DNA of 64,000 nt, from assembly GCA_012103455.1 (NCBI GenBank), contig WLWT01000001.1, forward strand, positions 3,355,288-3,419,287. Direction: 5' to 3'. Both the position numbers and the translations under genes were made by a program. Positions 18,438 to 27,787 of the stretch are shown piece by piece. The DNA is from Gammaproteobacteria bacterium (lineage in GTDB: Bacteria; Pseudomonadota; Gammaproteobacteria; HK1). The notes below the pieces were generated by a model. That model was not told the DNA's origin. It saw only the letters and a program-made list of their open reading frames with translations, and made no database searches. Every line of letters starts with the position of its first letter. The stretch's first letter is position 1.

Positions 18438-19057
18438 GGTCCATGTTCTCGCCACAGCTCGATCATTTTGCGACCTATCGTCGAGGGTTCATAGAGAAGT
18501 TTCCCAGCCTCACTCCGGATTTTCACAGCAGATGGAGTCGTAAGGCCCGAACTCACCAACTGCTCCATGTGCCACTGCTCCATGTGCCACTGCTGGTAAG
18601 GCAGTTCATCGTCGCCGTGTTCCAGAAATGATTCGAGGTCATCAATGAATGCGGTGTCAATAGCTGCCGCTAGACGGCGAAACTGAGCCCCGTCAAGATG
18701 GCCGCCCAAGAAGCAGGCGTAGAACATCCCCAACAGATCTGCCTTTCTCAGGTCGGATAGTTTGTCCAAGACGAGCAACACTGCTTCTCCGATCCGACGC
18801 ATTTGATCATCGTCAGACAGAATTTGCTTCCGAAACTTCATCCGATCCTGCTGTGACGTTGACTCTGCTTGTTCGATGAACCGCTGAACCTTTGACACGA
18901 AGATCCGATCCCGGAGGTCCGCTCCTCCCGTAACAAGTTTCACCATGGTACCGACAAATGGAATGCTCTTGACAATTTCGTTGTCAGTGAGTGCATCGAC
19001 GACCGCTTCAATGTTCTCCAGTACGGCTTCCAATAGCTTGTGTGGTTTTTTGGGCAT
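18431..19057 (-). CDS. Hypothetical protein, first integron cassette
   Basis: A 208-residue protein I do not recognise. The N-terminal half has an amphipathic or weakly hydrophobic segment (IVKSIPFVGTMVKLVTG) followed by charged helices and an acidic helix (LGGHLDGAQFRRLAAAIDTA). A 15-bp tandem duplication at 18561-18590 repeats WHMEQ in the protein. It directly follows the attI-proximal core (19064-19071) and would be the most recently captured and best expressed cassette. No enzyme motifs are visible. Confidence 0.6.
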   Translation of the reverse strand: MPKKPHKLLEAVLENIEAVVDALTDNEIVKSIPFVGTMVKLVTGGADLRDRIFVSKVQRFIEQAESTSQQDRMKFRKQILSDDDQMRRIGEAVLLVLDKLSDLRKADLLGMFYACFLGGHLDGAQFRRLAAAIDTAFIDDLESFLEHGDDELPYQQWHMEQWHMEQLVSSGLTTPSAVKIRSEAGKLLYEPSTIGRKMIELWREHGPR

Positions 19058-19170
19058 AGTTACGCGCTAACAGTTTTTAGACGGACACAGAATATACTGC
19101 ACTAGGCAGAGGCTGTCTATTGCAGTATATTCCTGATTGACTCGAGTAACCACGCATCACCACTTCACAG
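19058..19170. promoter_or_regulatory. attI / divergent promoter region of the integron
   Basis: Lies between the first cassette and intI. The core GCGCTAAC (minus strand GTTAGCGC) at 19064-19071 marks the attI x attC junction. A 12-bp inverted repeat GAATATACTGCA / TGCAGTATATTC at 19090-19101 and 19121-19132 flanks a 19-bp loop and could be an integrase or regulator site. No convincing LexA box was found. Confidence 0.6.
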
Positions 19171-20129
19171 ATGAACCCTCCATCCAATTGGCACAAATAC
19201 CTTAATCTGTTAGCCAAAAAGCAAGTGCCAGAAGGCGCTCGGCGTGGGTACGTCCGACATGTCGAACGTTTGCTCAAAGCTTTTCCGGGTAAATCATTGT
19301 CTGCTTTATCCAAGGCCGATGTAGAAGTCTTTCTGGGCGATTTGTCGCGCCAACATCGATTACACGATTGGCAGTTTAGGCAAGCGGTGGATGCATTGCG
19401 TTTGTTACTGGTTGATTTGACCAATACGCCTGCGGGTCAAGCGGTAGATTGGTGGTTTTGGCGCGAAGCGCCCCAGTCGCTGGAACCCAATCATGCAACA
19501 TTGCGCGAACAGAACTCGTGGCCGATTTAACTGAGCGTGTTGCGCATCAAACCGGGCTGGATGAGGCCTATCGGGCTTCGTTGCAGCAGATGTTGAGTCT
19601 GATTCGGGCGCGTCATTATTCTATCCGTACCGAACAAGCCTATATGGATTGGGTGACCCGGTTTATGCGTTGGTGCGCGGGAAAATCCATCGCCGAGGTG
19701 GAACGGACGGATGTTGAGCGTTTTTTGTCGTATCTTGCTACGGAGCGCAATGTTTCGGCCAGTACGTAAAATACGGCGTTGAATGCGATTGTTTTTTGGT
19801 TAACGCAGGTATTGCAACGCCCGCATGAAGAGTTTGCTTTTCGTCATGCCAAGCGTCCACGGCGTTTGCCAACGGTATTGAGCCGGGATGAAACCGGACG
19901 CTTGCTGAGTCAGATGGAGGGTATCTATGCATTGATGGCTGGTTTGATGTATGGCACGGGGATGCGTTTGATGGAGTGTGTACGCTTGCGCGTGATGGAT
20001 GTGGATTTCGATTATGCACAAATTGTCGTGCGTAGCGGCAAGGGGGATAAAGACAGAGGTAGTGTGGTCTTCCCCACGAAAGACGGACACCCAAGCAAAA
20101 CCGACCCTCGGAAAAGCCTTTGGCTTTAG
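19171..20129 (+). pseudogene. intI: Integron integrase intI, inactivated
   Basis: Tyrosine recombinase of the IntI family, divergent from the cassette array as in all integrons. The N-terminal SAM-like domain is intact (YVRHVERLLKAFPGKSLSAL and HDWQFRQAVDALRLLL). The core region contains IRTEQAYMDWVTRFMRW, RLPTVLSRDETGRLL and LMYGTGMRLMECVRLRVMDV, which carries the first catalytic Arg. Three lesions: a frameshift near 19510; an in-frame TAA at 19767-19769 where related integrases have Gln (ASTQN); and truncation by MITE copy 4 at 20130, removing the H-x-x-R box and catalytic Tyr. The integron can therefore no longer move its own cassettes. Confidence 0.9.
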
Positions 20130-20270
20130 GGGCACCTCTAAAAATAGTCATTGTTTCGTGAGTGCAAGGAAGCACCGCGCGCGCAACCGCAGTGTATAGG
20201 TGATACCTGAGGATTGGAGCACGGAGCTGACGCCGCAAGCGCGGAAAAAGTGCATTTTTTTAAGGTGCCC
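20130..20270 (+). mobile_element. MITE copy 4 (141 bp)
   Basis: Same family, with ends GGGCACCTCTAAAAAT and AAGGTGCCC. TTTA(G) is duplicated at both flanks, with one extra G at the left. It inserted into and truncated intI. Confidence 0.92.
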
Positions 20271-20394
20271 TTTAGGACGTACGAAGCGATGGAAACAGCC
20301 CTATATCACGCACTTGGCAACCTACCCGAGCCGGAATTCACCCACAGATTTTGCTGAGGAGGTAGATACTCCATCCTTGGCATTGCCGCCACCC

Positions 20395-23300
20395 CTATTG
20401 CGCCGCCTCCTGGTGAAGCGCGGCCATCGCTTGCTGCGGATCCTCGAACTGCTGTAGTAGCTTGACCTGCCGCGCCTTGGCCGCCTCGGCGCACGCCAGT
20501 TTGACATGGCCAAAACCGCGGATGCTCTCAGGTAATTGCGCCAGTTCGATGGCGATACCGTGATTCGCCGGCTGCAGCGCGCTCAGCAACCGCTGCATGA
20601 GCCCCGCGTAATCGGCGATGAGCTGCCGTTCCATCCTGCGCTCTGCGGTCTTGCCGAAGAGGTCGAGCGCGCCACCGCGCAAACCTTTGAACCGGGCGAT
20701 CAGGCGCAGGGCCTGCAACATCCATGGCCCGTATTCTTTTTTCCGTAGCTGCCCGGTTTGCGGATCGTGTTTGGCGAGCAAGGGCGGCGCCATGTGAAAA
20801 GTCAGTGAATAATCGCCGGCGAACTGCCGCTCGAGATTGGCCTTGAAGCGCCCATCGGTGTACAAGCGTGCCACTTCATATTCGTCTTTGTACGCCATCA
20901 GCTTGAAGAAATTGCGCGCCACCGCCTGCGTCAATGCGTCGCTGCCCACTGCGGCGCCCTCCGCCACCTTGACCTGATTGACCAGGCGCCTATAGCGCGC
21001 CGCGTAGGCGGCATCCTGGTAGTCAGTCAAATAAGCCACCCGCTTGGCCACTGTCTCATCCAAGGTCTGTTCAACCGGCGCGGCCTCATCCGCTTGATCC
21101 AGCAATGGCCGTATCACCGCCGCCACTGCCTGCGCGTCATGGGCGGCCGCGCGGCCCCACTCGAACGCTTCCAAGTTGACCTCTACAGCGACAGCGTTCA
21201 GTTCGATAGCACGCCTGATGGCATCGCGGCTCAGCGGTATCAATCCTTGCTGCCAAGCGTGGCCCATCAAAAACGGATTGGCCGCGATAGAGTTCCCCGA
21301 CAGTGCAGCGGCCCACTCCGAGGCATTGACGAAACTGGCGTGCCCACCGGTGACCGCCTCGATCTGCTCGACCATGCGTTGGGCGTCCAGATCGACGTTC
21401 CAGTCCACCACGAAGGCGGCGGTGGGCACTAACTTGCTGTTAACCACAGCATGGGTACGGTTCGGTGCGCACCGGGCCAGGGTATTTTTCGAGGTCGATT
21501 CCACCAGATCACAACCCAGCAGCAGATCGGCCCGGCCAGTGGGCAAACGGGAGCTGTGCAACACCTTCGTTTCGAGGGCGATGCGGATATGGCTTGCCAC
21601 TGCGCCGTTTTTTTGCGCCATACCGGTGTCGTCCATCACTGTCACCGCTTTGCCTTCCAGGTGCGCGGCCATGCCTAACAAGGCGCCGATGGTCACCACG
21701 CCGGTGCCGCCTATACCCGTCACCAACACACCGTAGCTACCGTCAATCACCGGCAACGGCGGCTCGGGAATATGGCGTAGCAACTCTTCGGCCGACTGTG
21801 CGTTGGCCGCCGGTTGCGCATGGGAAGCCGATTGCTCATAGGCCGAGCGTGTTTGCGCTTTGCGCAGCGTGGCGCCATGCACGGTCACAAAACTCGGGCA
21901 AAAACCTTTGATGCAGGAGAAGTCTTTATTGCAGTTCGACTGATCGATGCGCCGCTTACGGCCAAACCCGGTCTCCAGCGGTTGCACTGAAATACAATTC
22001 GAAGCCACCGAACAATCGCCACATCCTTCACACACCAGCTCATTGATGAACGCCCGTTTGTCCGGGTCGGGAAAGGTCCCCCGCTTGCGGCGCCGGCGCT
22101 TCTGCGCGGCGCAGGTTTGGTCATAGATGAGCACGCTACACCCTGGCACCTCGCGCAGCTCTCTTTGCACCTGGTCCAGAGCATCGCGGTGGTGGATCTG
22201 GGTGCCCTGAGGCCATTGTGTTGACGAGCGGTATTTGCCGGGCTCATCGGTCACCACCACTACCCGCACAGCGCCCTCCGCCGCCACCTGGCGGGCGATC
22301 ATATCGGGGGTCAGTTGGCCATCGAACGGTTGCCCGCCGGTCATGGCCACGGCATCGTTGAAGAGGATCTTGTAAGTGATATTGGCACCGCTGGCGACGG
22401 CTTGGCGTATCGCCAGCGCGCCGGAATGAAAATAAGTGCCATCGCCGAGGTTTTGAAACACGTGTTTCAGCTCGGTGAACGGCGCGCGGCCCGTCCAATT
22501 GGCCCCCTCCGCGCCCATGTGGGTAATGAGCTGGGTATTGCGCCCCGGAATGGATTTGGCGATGGCATGACAGCCGATACCGGCCAAGGCCATGCTGCCC
22601 TCGGGGACTTTGGTACTGGTGTTGTGCGGACAGCCGGAGCAGAAGAAAGCACTGCGGGCCAGCGGGCCGGCATTATCGGCGGCACTGGCATCGGCCCGCT
22701 CCGCTGCCACTACCCGCGCTTCGAATTCGCGCACATCGGTGAACGGGCGCAGACGCTCGACGATGGCACGGGCAACGATGGAGGGGTTGATCACGTAATG
22801 GCTGGGCAATAGCGGCTTACCGTTCTCGTCATGTTTGCCAACGATACGCCTGGCGACGCCTCGGCCAGCGCCACTCATCGAATGATTGCCATCCATCAAA
22901 TAATTAAACAGGACGCTCTTGAGCTGCTCTTCGACGAACCCTCGCTTCTCCTCGACCACCATGATCTCTTCGAGGCCGGTGGCAAACTCGAGAGCGCGGC
23001 GCGGCTCCAAGGGCCAGCTAAGACCGATCTTGTAGACCCGTATGCCTATCGCCGCGGCGGCGGCTTGGTCCAGGCCGAGCAGGCTGAGCGCCTCGCACAC
23101 ATCCAGATACGCTTTGCCGGGGGCAGCGATGCCTAGCTTGGCATCAGCTGTACTCGGGGCGATGCGATCGATGTGATTGGCATAAGCGAATGCCTGCGCC
23201 GCTGGCAGCCGCACGTCTATATGGCGCTTCTCCTGGGCGAAGCGGTCATCATTGTTGCGGATGTTGAGGCCGTCTTCGGGCAACTCGAAAGCAGGAATAA

Positions 23301-23964
23301 TGATCGACTCGGCCAGCGGATCCAAAAGCACGGAGGCGGAGGTTTCGACCGACTCGGAGATGGCTTTGAACGCCACCCAACAGCCGGAGAAGCGGGACAT
23401 GGCGATGCCCAGCAGTCCCAAGCTCAGGTATTCATCCACGGTGGCCGGATGCAGCACCGGGATCATGTAGTGAACGAAAGCTTGCTCGCTTTGATGCGGC
23501 AAGGTCGATGACTTGCAACTGTGATCATCGCCGGCCAGGCACAGCACACCACCGTGGCGGGAGCTGCCCGCCAGCGAGCCGTGCTTCAGGGCATCGCCAG
23601 AGCGGTCCACGCCAGGTCCTTTACCATACCAAATGGCCACTACGCCATCGTATTTGGCGTCGTCGAACATATTGACTTGTTGGCTACCCCACACCGCCGT
23701 CGCCGCCAAGTCTTCGTTGACGCCGGGCTGAAAGCGGATGTGGTTGCGGGCTAGAAAGCGCTGCGCCCGCCACAAGTTCACGTCATAACCACCGAGCGGC
23801 GAACCCCGGTAGCCGGAGATGAATCCGGCGGTATTGAGGCCCGCCGCCTCGTCGCGCTGGCGCTGCATGATGGGTAGACGCACCAGCGCTTGCACCCCGC
23901 TTAAGTAGACCCGCCCCGACTCCAGTTCATATTTGTCGTCCAAGGCTACATTGGCTAGCTGCAT
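20395..23964 (-). CDS. Indolepyruvate ferredoxin oxidoreductase, fused alpha/gamma form
   Basis: Single-chain 1189-residue oxidoreductase of the type that oxidatively decarboxylates aryl-pyruvates or other 2-oxoacids to acyl-CoA in aerobic proteobacteria. The N-terminal pyrimidine-binding domain begins near residue 20 (SGVQALVRLPIMQRQRDEAA). The TPP-binding domain includes GIGCHAIAKSIPG, THMGAEGANWTG and YKILFNDAVAMTGGQ. Cysteines in CEGCGDCSVASNC and CNKDFSCIKGFCP bind an iron-sulfur cluster. The gamma domain follows (GVLVTGIGGTGVVTIGALLG). The C-terminal ~350 residues are the family's extra domain. The substrate is inferred from the family. It appears monocistronic; the stop is 125 bp from MITE copy 4. 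Confidence 0.9.
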   Translation of the reverse strand: MQLANVALDDKYELESGRVYLSGVQALVRLPIMQRQRDEAAGLNTAGFISGYRGSPLGGYDVNLWRAQRFLARNHIRFQPGVNEDLAATAVWGSQQVNMFDDAKYDGVVAIWYGKGPGVDRSGDALKHGSLAGSSRHGGVLCLAGDDHSCKSSTLPHQSEQAFVHYMIPVLHPATVDEYLSLGLLGIAMSRFSGCWVAFKAISESVETSASVLLDPLAESIIIPAFELPEDGLNIRNNDDRFAQEKRHIDVRLPAAQAFAYANHIDRIAPSTADAKLGIAAPGKAYLDVCEALSLLGLDQAAAAAIGIRVYKIGLSWPLEPRRALEFATGLEEIMVVEEKRGFVEEQLKSVLFNYLMDGNHSMSGAGRGVARRIVGKHDENGKPLLPSHYVINPSIVARAIVERLRPFTDVREFEARVVAAERADASAADNAGPLARSAFFCSGCPHNTSTKVPEGSMALAGIGCHAIAKSIPGRNTQLITHMGAEGANWTGRAPFTELKHVFQNLGDGTYFHSGALAIRQAVASGANITYKILFNDAVAMTGGQPFDGQLTPDMIARQVAAEGAVRVVVVTDEPGKYRSSTQWPQGTQIHHRDALDQVQRELREVPGCSVLIYDQTCAAQKRRRRKRGTFPDPDKRAFINELVCEGCGDCSVASNCISVQPLETGFGRKRRIDQSNCNKDFSCIKGFCPSFVTVHGATLRKAQTRSAYEQSASHAQPAANAQSAEELLRHIPEPPLPVIDGSYGVLVTGIGGTGVVTIGALLGMAAHLEGKAVTVMDDTGMAQKNGAVASHIRIALETKVLHSSRLPTGRADLLLGCDLVESTSKNTLARCAPNRTHAVVNSKLVPTAAFVVDWNVDLDAQRMVEQIEAVTGGHASFVNASEWAAALSGNSIAANPFLMGHAWQQGLIPLSRDAIRRAIELNAVAVEVNLEAFEWGRAAAHDAQAVAAVIRPLLDQADEAAPVEQTLDETVAKRVAYLTDYQDAAYAARYRRLVNQVKVAEGAAVGSDALTQAVARNFFKLMAYKDEYEVARLYTDGRFKANLERQFAGDYSLTFHMAPPLLAKHDPQTGQLRKKEYGPWMLQALRLIARFKGLRGGALDLFGKTAERRMERQLIADYAGLMQRLLSALQPANHGIAIELAQLPESIRGFGHVKLACAEAAKARQVKLLQQFEDPQQAMAALHQEAAQ

Positions 23965-24177
23965 CGATTGCTCCTACCTCTGTCACGGTCTAGCATGCTT
24001 ATCATCCGGCGTTTTCGTGGCCTACGGCCAAACCGGCAAATGTGGCGCCGGATTCTACTCGCCTCGTCCTCATCTTGGGAGTGAGCCGGATAGGAACTTC
24101 GACCGTACCGGTCTGGTCTCAGCCGTCGCGGGTTGTTGTGCCCGGAGGAATCCACCATATCGGAGGGGACGGTTGTC

Positions 24178-24762
24178 ATGAGGAATACGTTTGTAAAGTT
24201 GGCGGCGTCGGTAGCTGCCGCGGGAGTGCTGGGACTGGCGACGCCAAACGCGCTAGGGGCCGACTACAAAGTTGACGAGGCCCATTCATTCGTCGAGTTT
24301 CGCATTTTGCACTTGGGTTATAGCTGGCTGTATGGCCGGTTCAACACCATCTCCGGCGAATTCTCGCATGATCCGGCCAAACCGGAGGCGAGCAGCATTC
24401 AGGTCAGCATCGATCCGGCCTCCGTGGATACCAACCACGCGGAGCGCGATAAACATATCCGTAATGCGGATTTCCTGGATGTAGGCCAATACGCCAAGGC
24501 GAGTTTTAAGAGCACCCAATACACCGGCACGGCGGAAGCGGGCACCCTGGAAGGCGAATTGACCATGCATGGGGTCACCAAACCGATCACCATCGCCGTC
24601 ACCAAGCTGGGTGAAGGCAAGGATCCGTGGGGCGGTTACCGCGCCGGTTTCGTGGGCACCGTCAAGTTGGACCGGCGCGACTTCGGTATCGAATACAACC
24701 TAGGCCCCAAGAGCTGGGAGATGGAGATCGAACTCGGCATCGAAGGCATTCGTAGGAACTAA
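24178..24762 (+). CDS. YceI-family periplasmic protein
   Basis: A 194-residue secreted lipocalin-like protein that binds polyisoprenoids in characterised relatives. The signal peptide is KLAASVAAAGVLGLATPNA, with cleavage expected near ALG-ADY. The mature protein has the family's typical DEAHSFVEFRILHLGYSWLY start and the later LTMHGVTKPI and FGIEYNLGP motifs. The ATG at 24178 is chosen for its CGGAGGGG ribosome-binding site. It converges on a cytochrome b561 gene, a common YceI partner, with a shared terminator between. Confidence 0.92.
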   Translation: MRNTFVKLAASVAAAGVLGLATPNALGADYKVDEAHSFVEFRILHLGYSWLYGRFNTISGEFSHDPAKPEASSIQVSIDPASVDTNHAERDKHIRNADFLDVGQYAKASFKSTQYTGTAEAGTLEGELTMHGVTKPITIAVTKLGEGKDPWGGYRAGFVGTVKLDRRDFGIEYNLGPKSWEMEIELGIEGIRRN

Positions 24763-24784
24763 CGGCCCTATCAGCCGAACGTCG

Positions 24785-24810
24785 AAAAAGGCTCCTTCCG
24801 GAGCCTTTTT
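24785..24810. terminator. Bidirectional rho-independent terminator
   Basis: Perfect 11-bp stem AAAAAGGCTCC with loop TTCC and complementary GGAGCCTTTTT, giving a T-run on either strand. It lies between the convergent yceI and cytochrome b561 genes. Confidence 0.93.
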
Positions 24811-24812
24811 TG

Positions 24813-25352
24813 TTACCAGAGCATGCGCCTGAGCGTGCCGTCTTTGTCGATGAACTGATGTTTGAGCGCGGCGAGGGCGTGGATGACTACCAGTACCGCC
24901 ACGGCATAGCTGGCGTAGTAGTGCACTTCTATGGCCACATCCCGCGAGGCATCATCCAACACCACCAGGGCCGGTACATCGAACCAGTTAAAGATGGAGA
25001 CGGCAGCCCCGGCCGATGTGGAGATCAAATAGCCAGTGACCGGTATCAGCAGCATGGCTAGATACAAAAGACCATGCGCGGCATGGGCCGCCACCCGCTC
25101 GAAAGTTCTCAGGGTCGCCACCAGTGGCGGCGGCCGGTTGACTAAAGTCCAGACTATCTTGACAAGGGCCAGCGCCAGGACGAGCAGGCCCAGTGCCTTG
25201 TGCGCCGTCAGCGAATCGTTGTACCAGCGATCGTAATAAGTGAGATCCACCATGTACCAGCCTAGCCATATGAGGCCGATGATGAGTACGGCGATGAACC
25301 AATGCAGGAGTTTTGGCAAGAGGCCGTAACGCTCTTCGGTATTCTTCAGCAT
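24813..25352 (-). CDS. Cytochrome b561
   Basis: A 179-residue inner-membrane di-haem cytochrome with four hydrophobic helices. Haem-ligand histidines lie in LLHWFIAVLI, LTAHKALGLLV, AAHAAHGLLYLAM and VHYYASYAVAVLVVIHALAAL. Such proteins move electrons between quinol and periplasmic acceptors; this one is tail-to-tail with yceI, with which b561 genes often co-occur. The start is ATG at 25352. Confidence 0.92.
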   Translation of the reverse strand: MLKNTEERYGLLPKLLHWFIAVLIIGLIWLGWYMVDLTYYDRWYNDSLTAHKALGLLVLALALVKIVWTLVNRPPPLVATLRTFERVAAHAAHGLLYLAMLLIPVTGYLISTSAGAAVSIFNWFDVPALVVLDDASRDVAIEVHYYASYAVAVLVVIHALAALKHQFIDKDGTLRRMLW

Positions 25353-25586
25353 CGCTGTCCCCTCCCCCTACCGTGCTTGATAACAAACGTTGCGCTCAGC
25401 ATAAGATAGGCGCCTGGATTTGCCCACCGGCGCATGAAATATCGGTGCCGGCAGAGCGCGATCAAACCCCTTAATCATGTGGTGGGTGGTTCGAGCAACT
25501 ACCCTGAGCGTCGGGCGACAGGTTGAGCGGAAAACACAGCGGGAAAACCTTGATCCGTTAAGCCAACGCAGAGGGGCATGTGCAGC

Positions 25587-27077
25587 TTATCCAGCCGGTA
25601 TAGAAGTTCCTTTAATACCCCGGCGTATCGATAGAGCAATGGCGATAACGGTCAATAGCCAAAACACGATACAGATCTCGTTGCGTACGAATATCTCCAG
25701 TGATCCCTCGGAGAGTTGCAAGGACTGTTTGAAGCTATCCTCCAACAGCGGACCTAGTACAAAAGCGATTAAAAACGGCGCCGCCGGCATGCGCGTGCGC
25801 AACATGACAAATCCCACTACCCCCATGACCAACATCACCAGGATATCGAACATATTGTTGTTGATGGCATAAGCGCCAAAAGTACAGAGCACCAACACAA
25901 CGGGCAGTAAGATCGCATCGGGGATCTCGGCAATACGGCTGATGAGGCGAATGGATATCTTGCCTATTATGAATAAGAAAATAGAACTCAACATGATGCC
26001 CATGAAGATGGCGTAGACGATGTCGATGTTCTGTTGAAACAAAAGGGGTCCGGGGCGCAGTCCGTGGATCATGAAAGCGCCTAGGATTACCGCGGTGATA
26101 ATGTCGCCCGGAACCCCTAGCGCCAGCAGTGGGATCATGGTGGCGCCGGCGACACCGTTATTGCCCGATTCGGCCGCCGCGATCCCTTCGACCTCACCCT
26201 TACCGAAGTTCTCCGGATTCTTCGAAGTACGGCGCGCTTCGCTATACGACAAAAACGCGGACGGCGCACCGCCGATGCCGGGTATGGCGCCCAATACCAC
26301 CCCGATAGCGCTGCCGCGCAGAATGGATTTGAGACAGCGTTTGAAGTCGGCAAAAGTAGCCCCGGCCCGGCCTAGTGCGCCCACCTGTTCGCGCGCCGCC
26401 GATCTACGGGTCAGCTGCTCGATGATGGTCGGTATGGCGAACAGGCCGATGAGCACGGGAATAAAATTAAGGCCCGCCATCAACTCGTATTCATCGAAGA
26501 TAAATCGATTGGTGCCGTAGATAATGTCCAGTCCAACAGTGGCGAGGATGAGGCCCAAGCAGGCGGCCACCAAGCCTTTGGCCAACTCATCGCCAGCAAC
26601 ACCGGCGATAATGGTGAGCGAAAAGACGATCAGGGTGAAAAACTCCGGCGGGCCGAAACGCAGCGCGAAGGCGGCTAAAAAGCCCGCGCATAAAATAAGC
26701 GCCAAGTTGGAAACAAAATCCGCGATGCACGATGAATACAAAGCGATATCCAGCGCCCGCTTGGCTTCGCCCTTGCGGGCCAGCGGATAACCATCCAACA
26801 CGGTACAGGCCGCTGGCGGTGTGCCCGGGGTATTGATCAAGATGGCGGTGATGGAACCGCCGTAGATGCCGCCTTTGTATACCCCCAGCAGCAACAAAAT
26901 TCCGGTCACTGGCTGCATGGTGAAAGTGAGCGGTAAAGTCAGCGCCACGCCCATGGTGACGGTCATACCCGGTATGGCGCCGACGATGACACCGATGGCG
27001 ACACCGGCGAACAAGGCAAGAAAATTGTCGAGGCTGGCGAATACGGCGAAGCCGGCGGCTATGTTTTCAAACATCAC
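25587..27077 (-). CDS. tctA: Tripartite tricarboxylate transporter, TctA permease
   Basis: Large membrane subunit (496 residues, about 11-12 helices) of a tripartite tricarboxylate-type transporter. It shows the TctA signature GVAIGVIVGAIPGMTVTMGV near residue 30 and GVVLGAIPGIGGAPSAFLSY in the second half, the duplicated glycine-rich loops of the family. It overlaps the end of tctB by 4 bp. A cognate Bug receptor is not adjacent; the only one in this window is at 40534-41517. Confidence 0.93.
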   Translation of the reverse strand: MMFENIAAGFAVFASLDNFLALFAGVAIGVIVGAIPGMTVTMGVALTLPLTFTMQPVTGILLLLGVYKGGIYGGSITAILINTPGTPPAACTVLDGYPLARKGEAKRALDIALYSSCIADFVSNLALILCAGFLAAFALRFGPPEFFTLIVFSLTIIAGVAGDELAKGLVAACLGLILATVGLDIIYGTNRFIFDEYELMAGLNFIPVLIGLFAIPTIIEQLTRRSAAREQVGALGRAGATFADFKRCLKSILRGSAIGVVLGAIPGIGGAPSAFLSYSEARRTSKNPENFGKGEVEGIAAAESGNNGVAGATMIPLLALGVPGDIITAVILGAFMIHGLRPGPLLFQQNIDIVYAIFMGIMLSSIFLFIIGKISIRLISRIAEIPDAILLPVVLVLCTFGAYAINNNMFDILVMLVMGVVGFVMLRTRMPAAPFLIAFVLGPLLEDSFKQSLQLSEGSLEIFVRNEICIVFWLLTVIAIALSIRRGIKGTSIPAG

Positions 27078-27574
27078 AGATTCTCAAACAGTCCCAGCGG
27101 GATCTGCACCACCGCCACCTGGGTAAAGAAATAATAAAGCGCGATCGGAATAGCGATGGCCACCGGTGTAATCAACCACCCGCGGCGCTCACCGTAGATA
27201 AGACACAAGGCCACGATGAGCAGCGCCGATGCGAGCACGAAGCCGGCGTCATTCAACAGATGATAGTAAGCGGTGATGACTATCATCCCTAGCAGCAGGC
27301 GTAACCCTGCTCGTTTCAGCGGCAGACGGGTGCCGTCTTCCGCAACCGGTGTCGCCTGACCGGCACGCATGGCGTAAACAGCCCGTAGAGCCATGATCAC
27401 GCCGATGAAGACGGTCAGTCCCATGATGATGTTGGGCCAAAAAGCCGGCGCTAGTGCCGATATTTCAATGGTATCGGGCGCGTCTATGCCGTACGGGATG
27501 ATGACGGTGAGCATCAAAACCGCTATCGCAATTACGCAAATAGCATAGATGAGATCAGCTTTTTCTTTACTCAT
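27074..27574 (-). CDS. tctB: Tripartite tricarboxylate transporter, TctB subunit
   Basis: Small membrane subunit, 166 residues with four predicted helices (IYAICVIAIAVLMLTVIIPY; later FWPNIIMGLTVFIGVIMAL, LLLGMIVITAYYHLL and VAIAIPIALYYFF). The ATG at 27574 is chosen although a GTG 6 bases further upstream is in frame, because that GTG lies inside the MITE. MITE copy 5 abuts the start codon with no base between, so the native ribosome-binding site and promoter have been replaced or separated. Translation must rely on MITE sequence or on another start. Confidence 0.88.
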   Translation of the reverse strand: MSKEKADLIYAICVIAIAVLMLTVIIPYGIDAPDTIEISALAPAFWPNIIMGLTVFIGVIMALRAVYAMRAGQATPVAEDGTRLPLKRAGLRLLLGMIVITAYYHLLNDAGFVLASALLIVALCLIYGERRGWLITPVAIAIPIALYYFFTQVAVVQIPLGLFENL

Positions 27575-27650
27575 GGGCACCTGCTAAAAATAGTCATTTT
27601 TTCGTGAGTGCAAGGAAGCACCGCGCGCACAACTGCAGTGTATAGGTCAT
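27575..27650 (+). mobile_element. MITE copy 5, left half only
   Basis: The A end GGGCACCTGCTAAAAAT directly abuts the tctB start codon. The element is intact to ATAGGTCAT (27642-27650), where a second MITE is inserted; the right half is missing. The breakpoint is base-for-base the same as in MITE copy 6 at 39896-40186. Confidence 0.9.
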
Positions 27651-27780
27651 CACTGCTGTCCCACAAAATAGTTAAACACAGCGTATAAGCTATTGATTTA
27701 CATAAAAATTGACTACGCATTGTGTTTGAAACATAAAAACAGTTGTTCCAAAATTTCAAAGGGTTAGTATGCTCTATGGG
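27651..27780 (+). mobile_element. Second MITE type (truncated at right end)
   Basis: Begins CACTGCTGTCCCACAAAATAG and is closely similar over about 130 bp to the complete copy at 39971-40112. The final ACAGCAGTG end is missing and the sequence switches at 27780/27781 to a DUF2290-like gene, so a deletion removed this end and the right half of the outer MITE. Confidence 0.85.
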
Positions 27781-27787
27781 GCGGTAC

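Noticed and set aside
19090..19132. LexA box controlling intI
   Set aside because: No CTGT-N8-ACAG match; CTGT-like sequence inside the loop has the wrong spacing.
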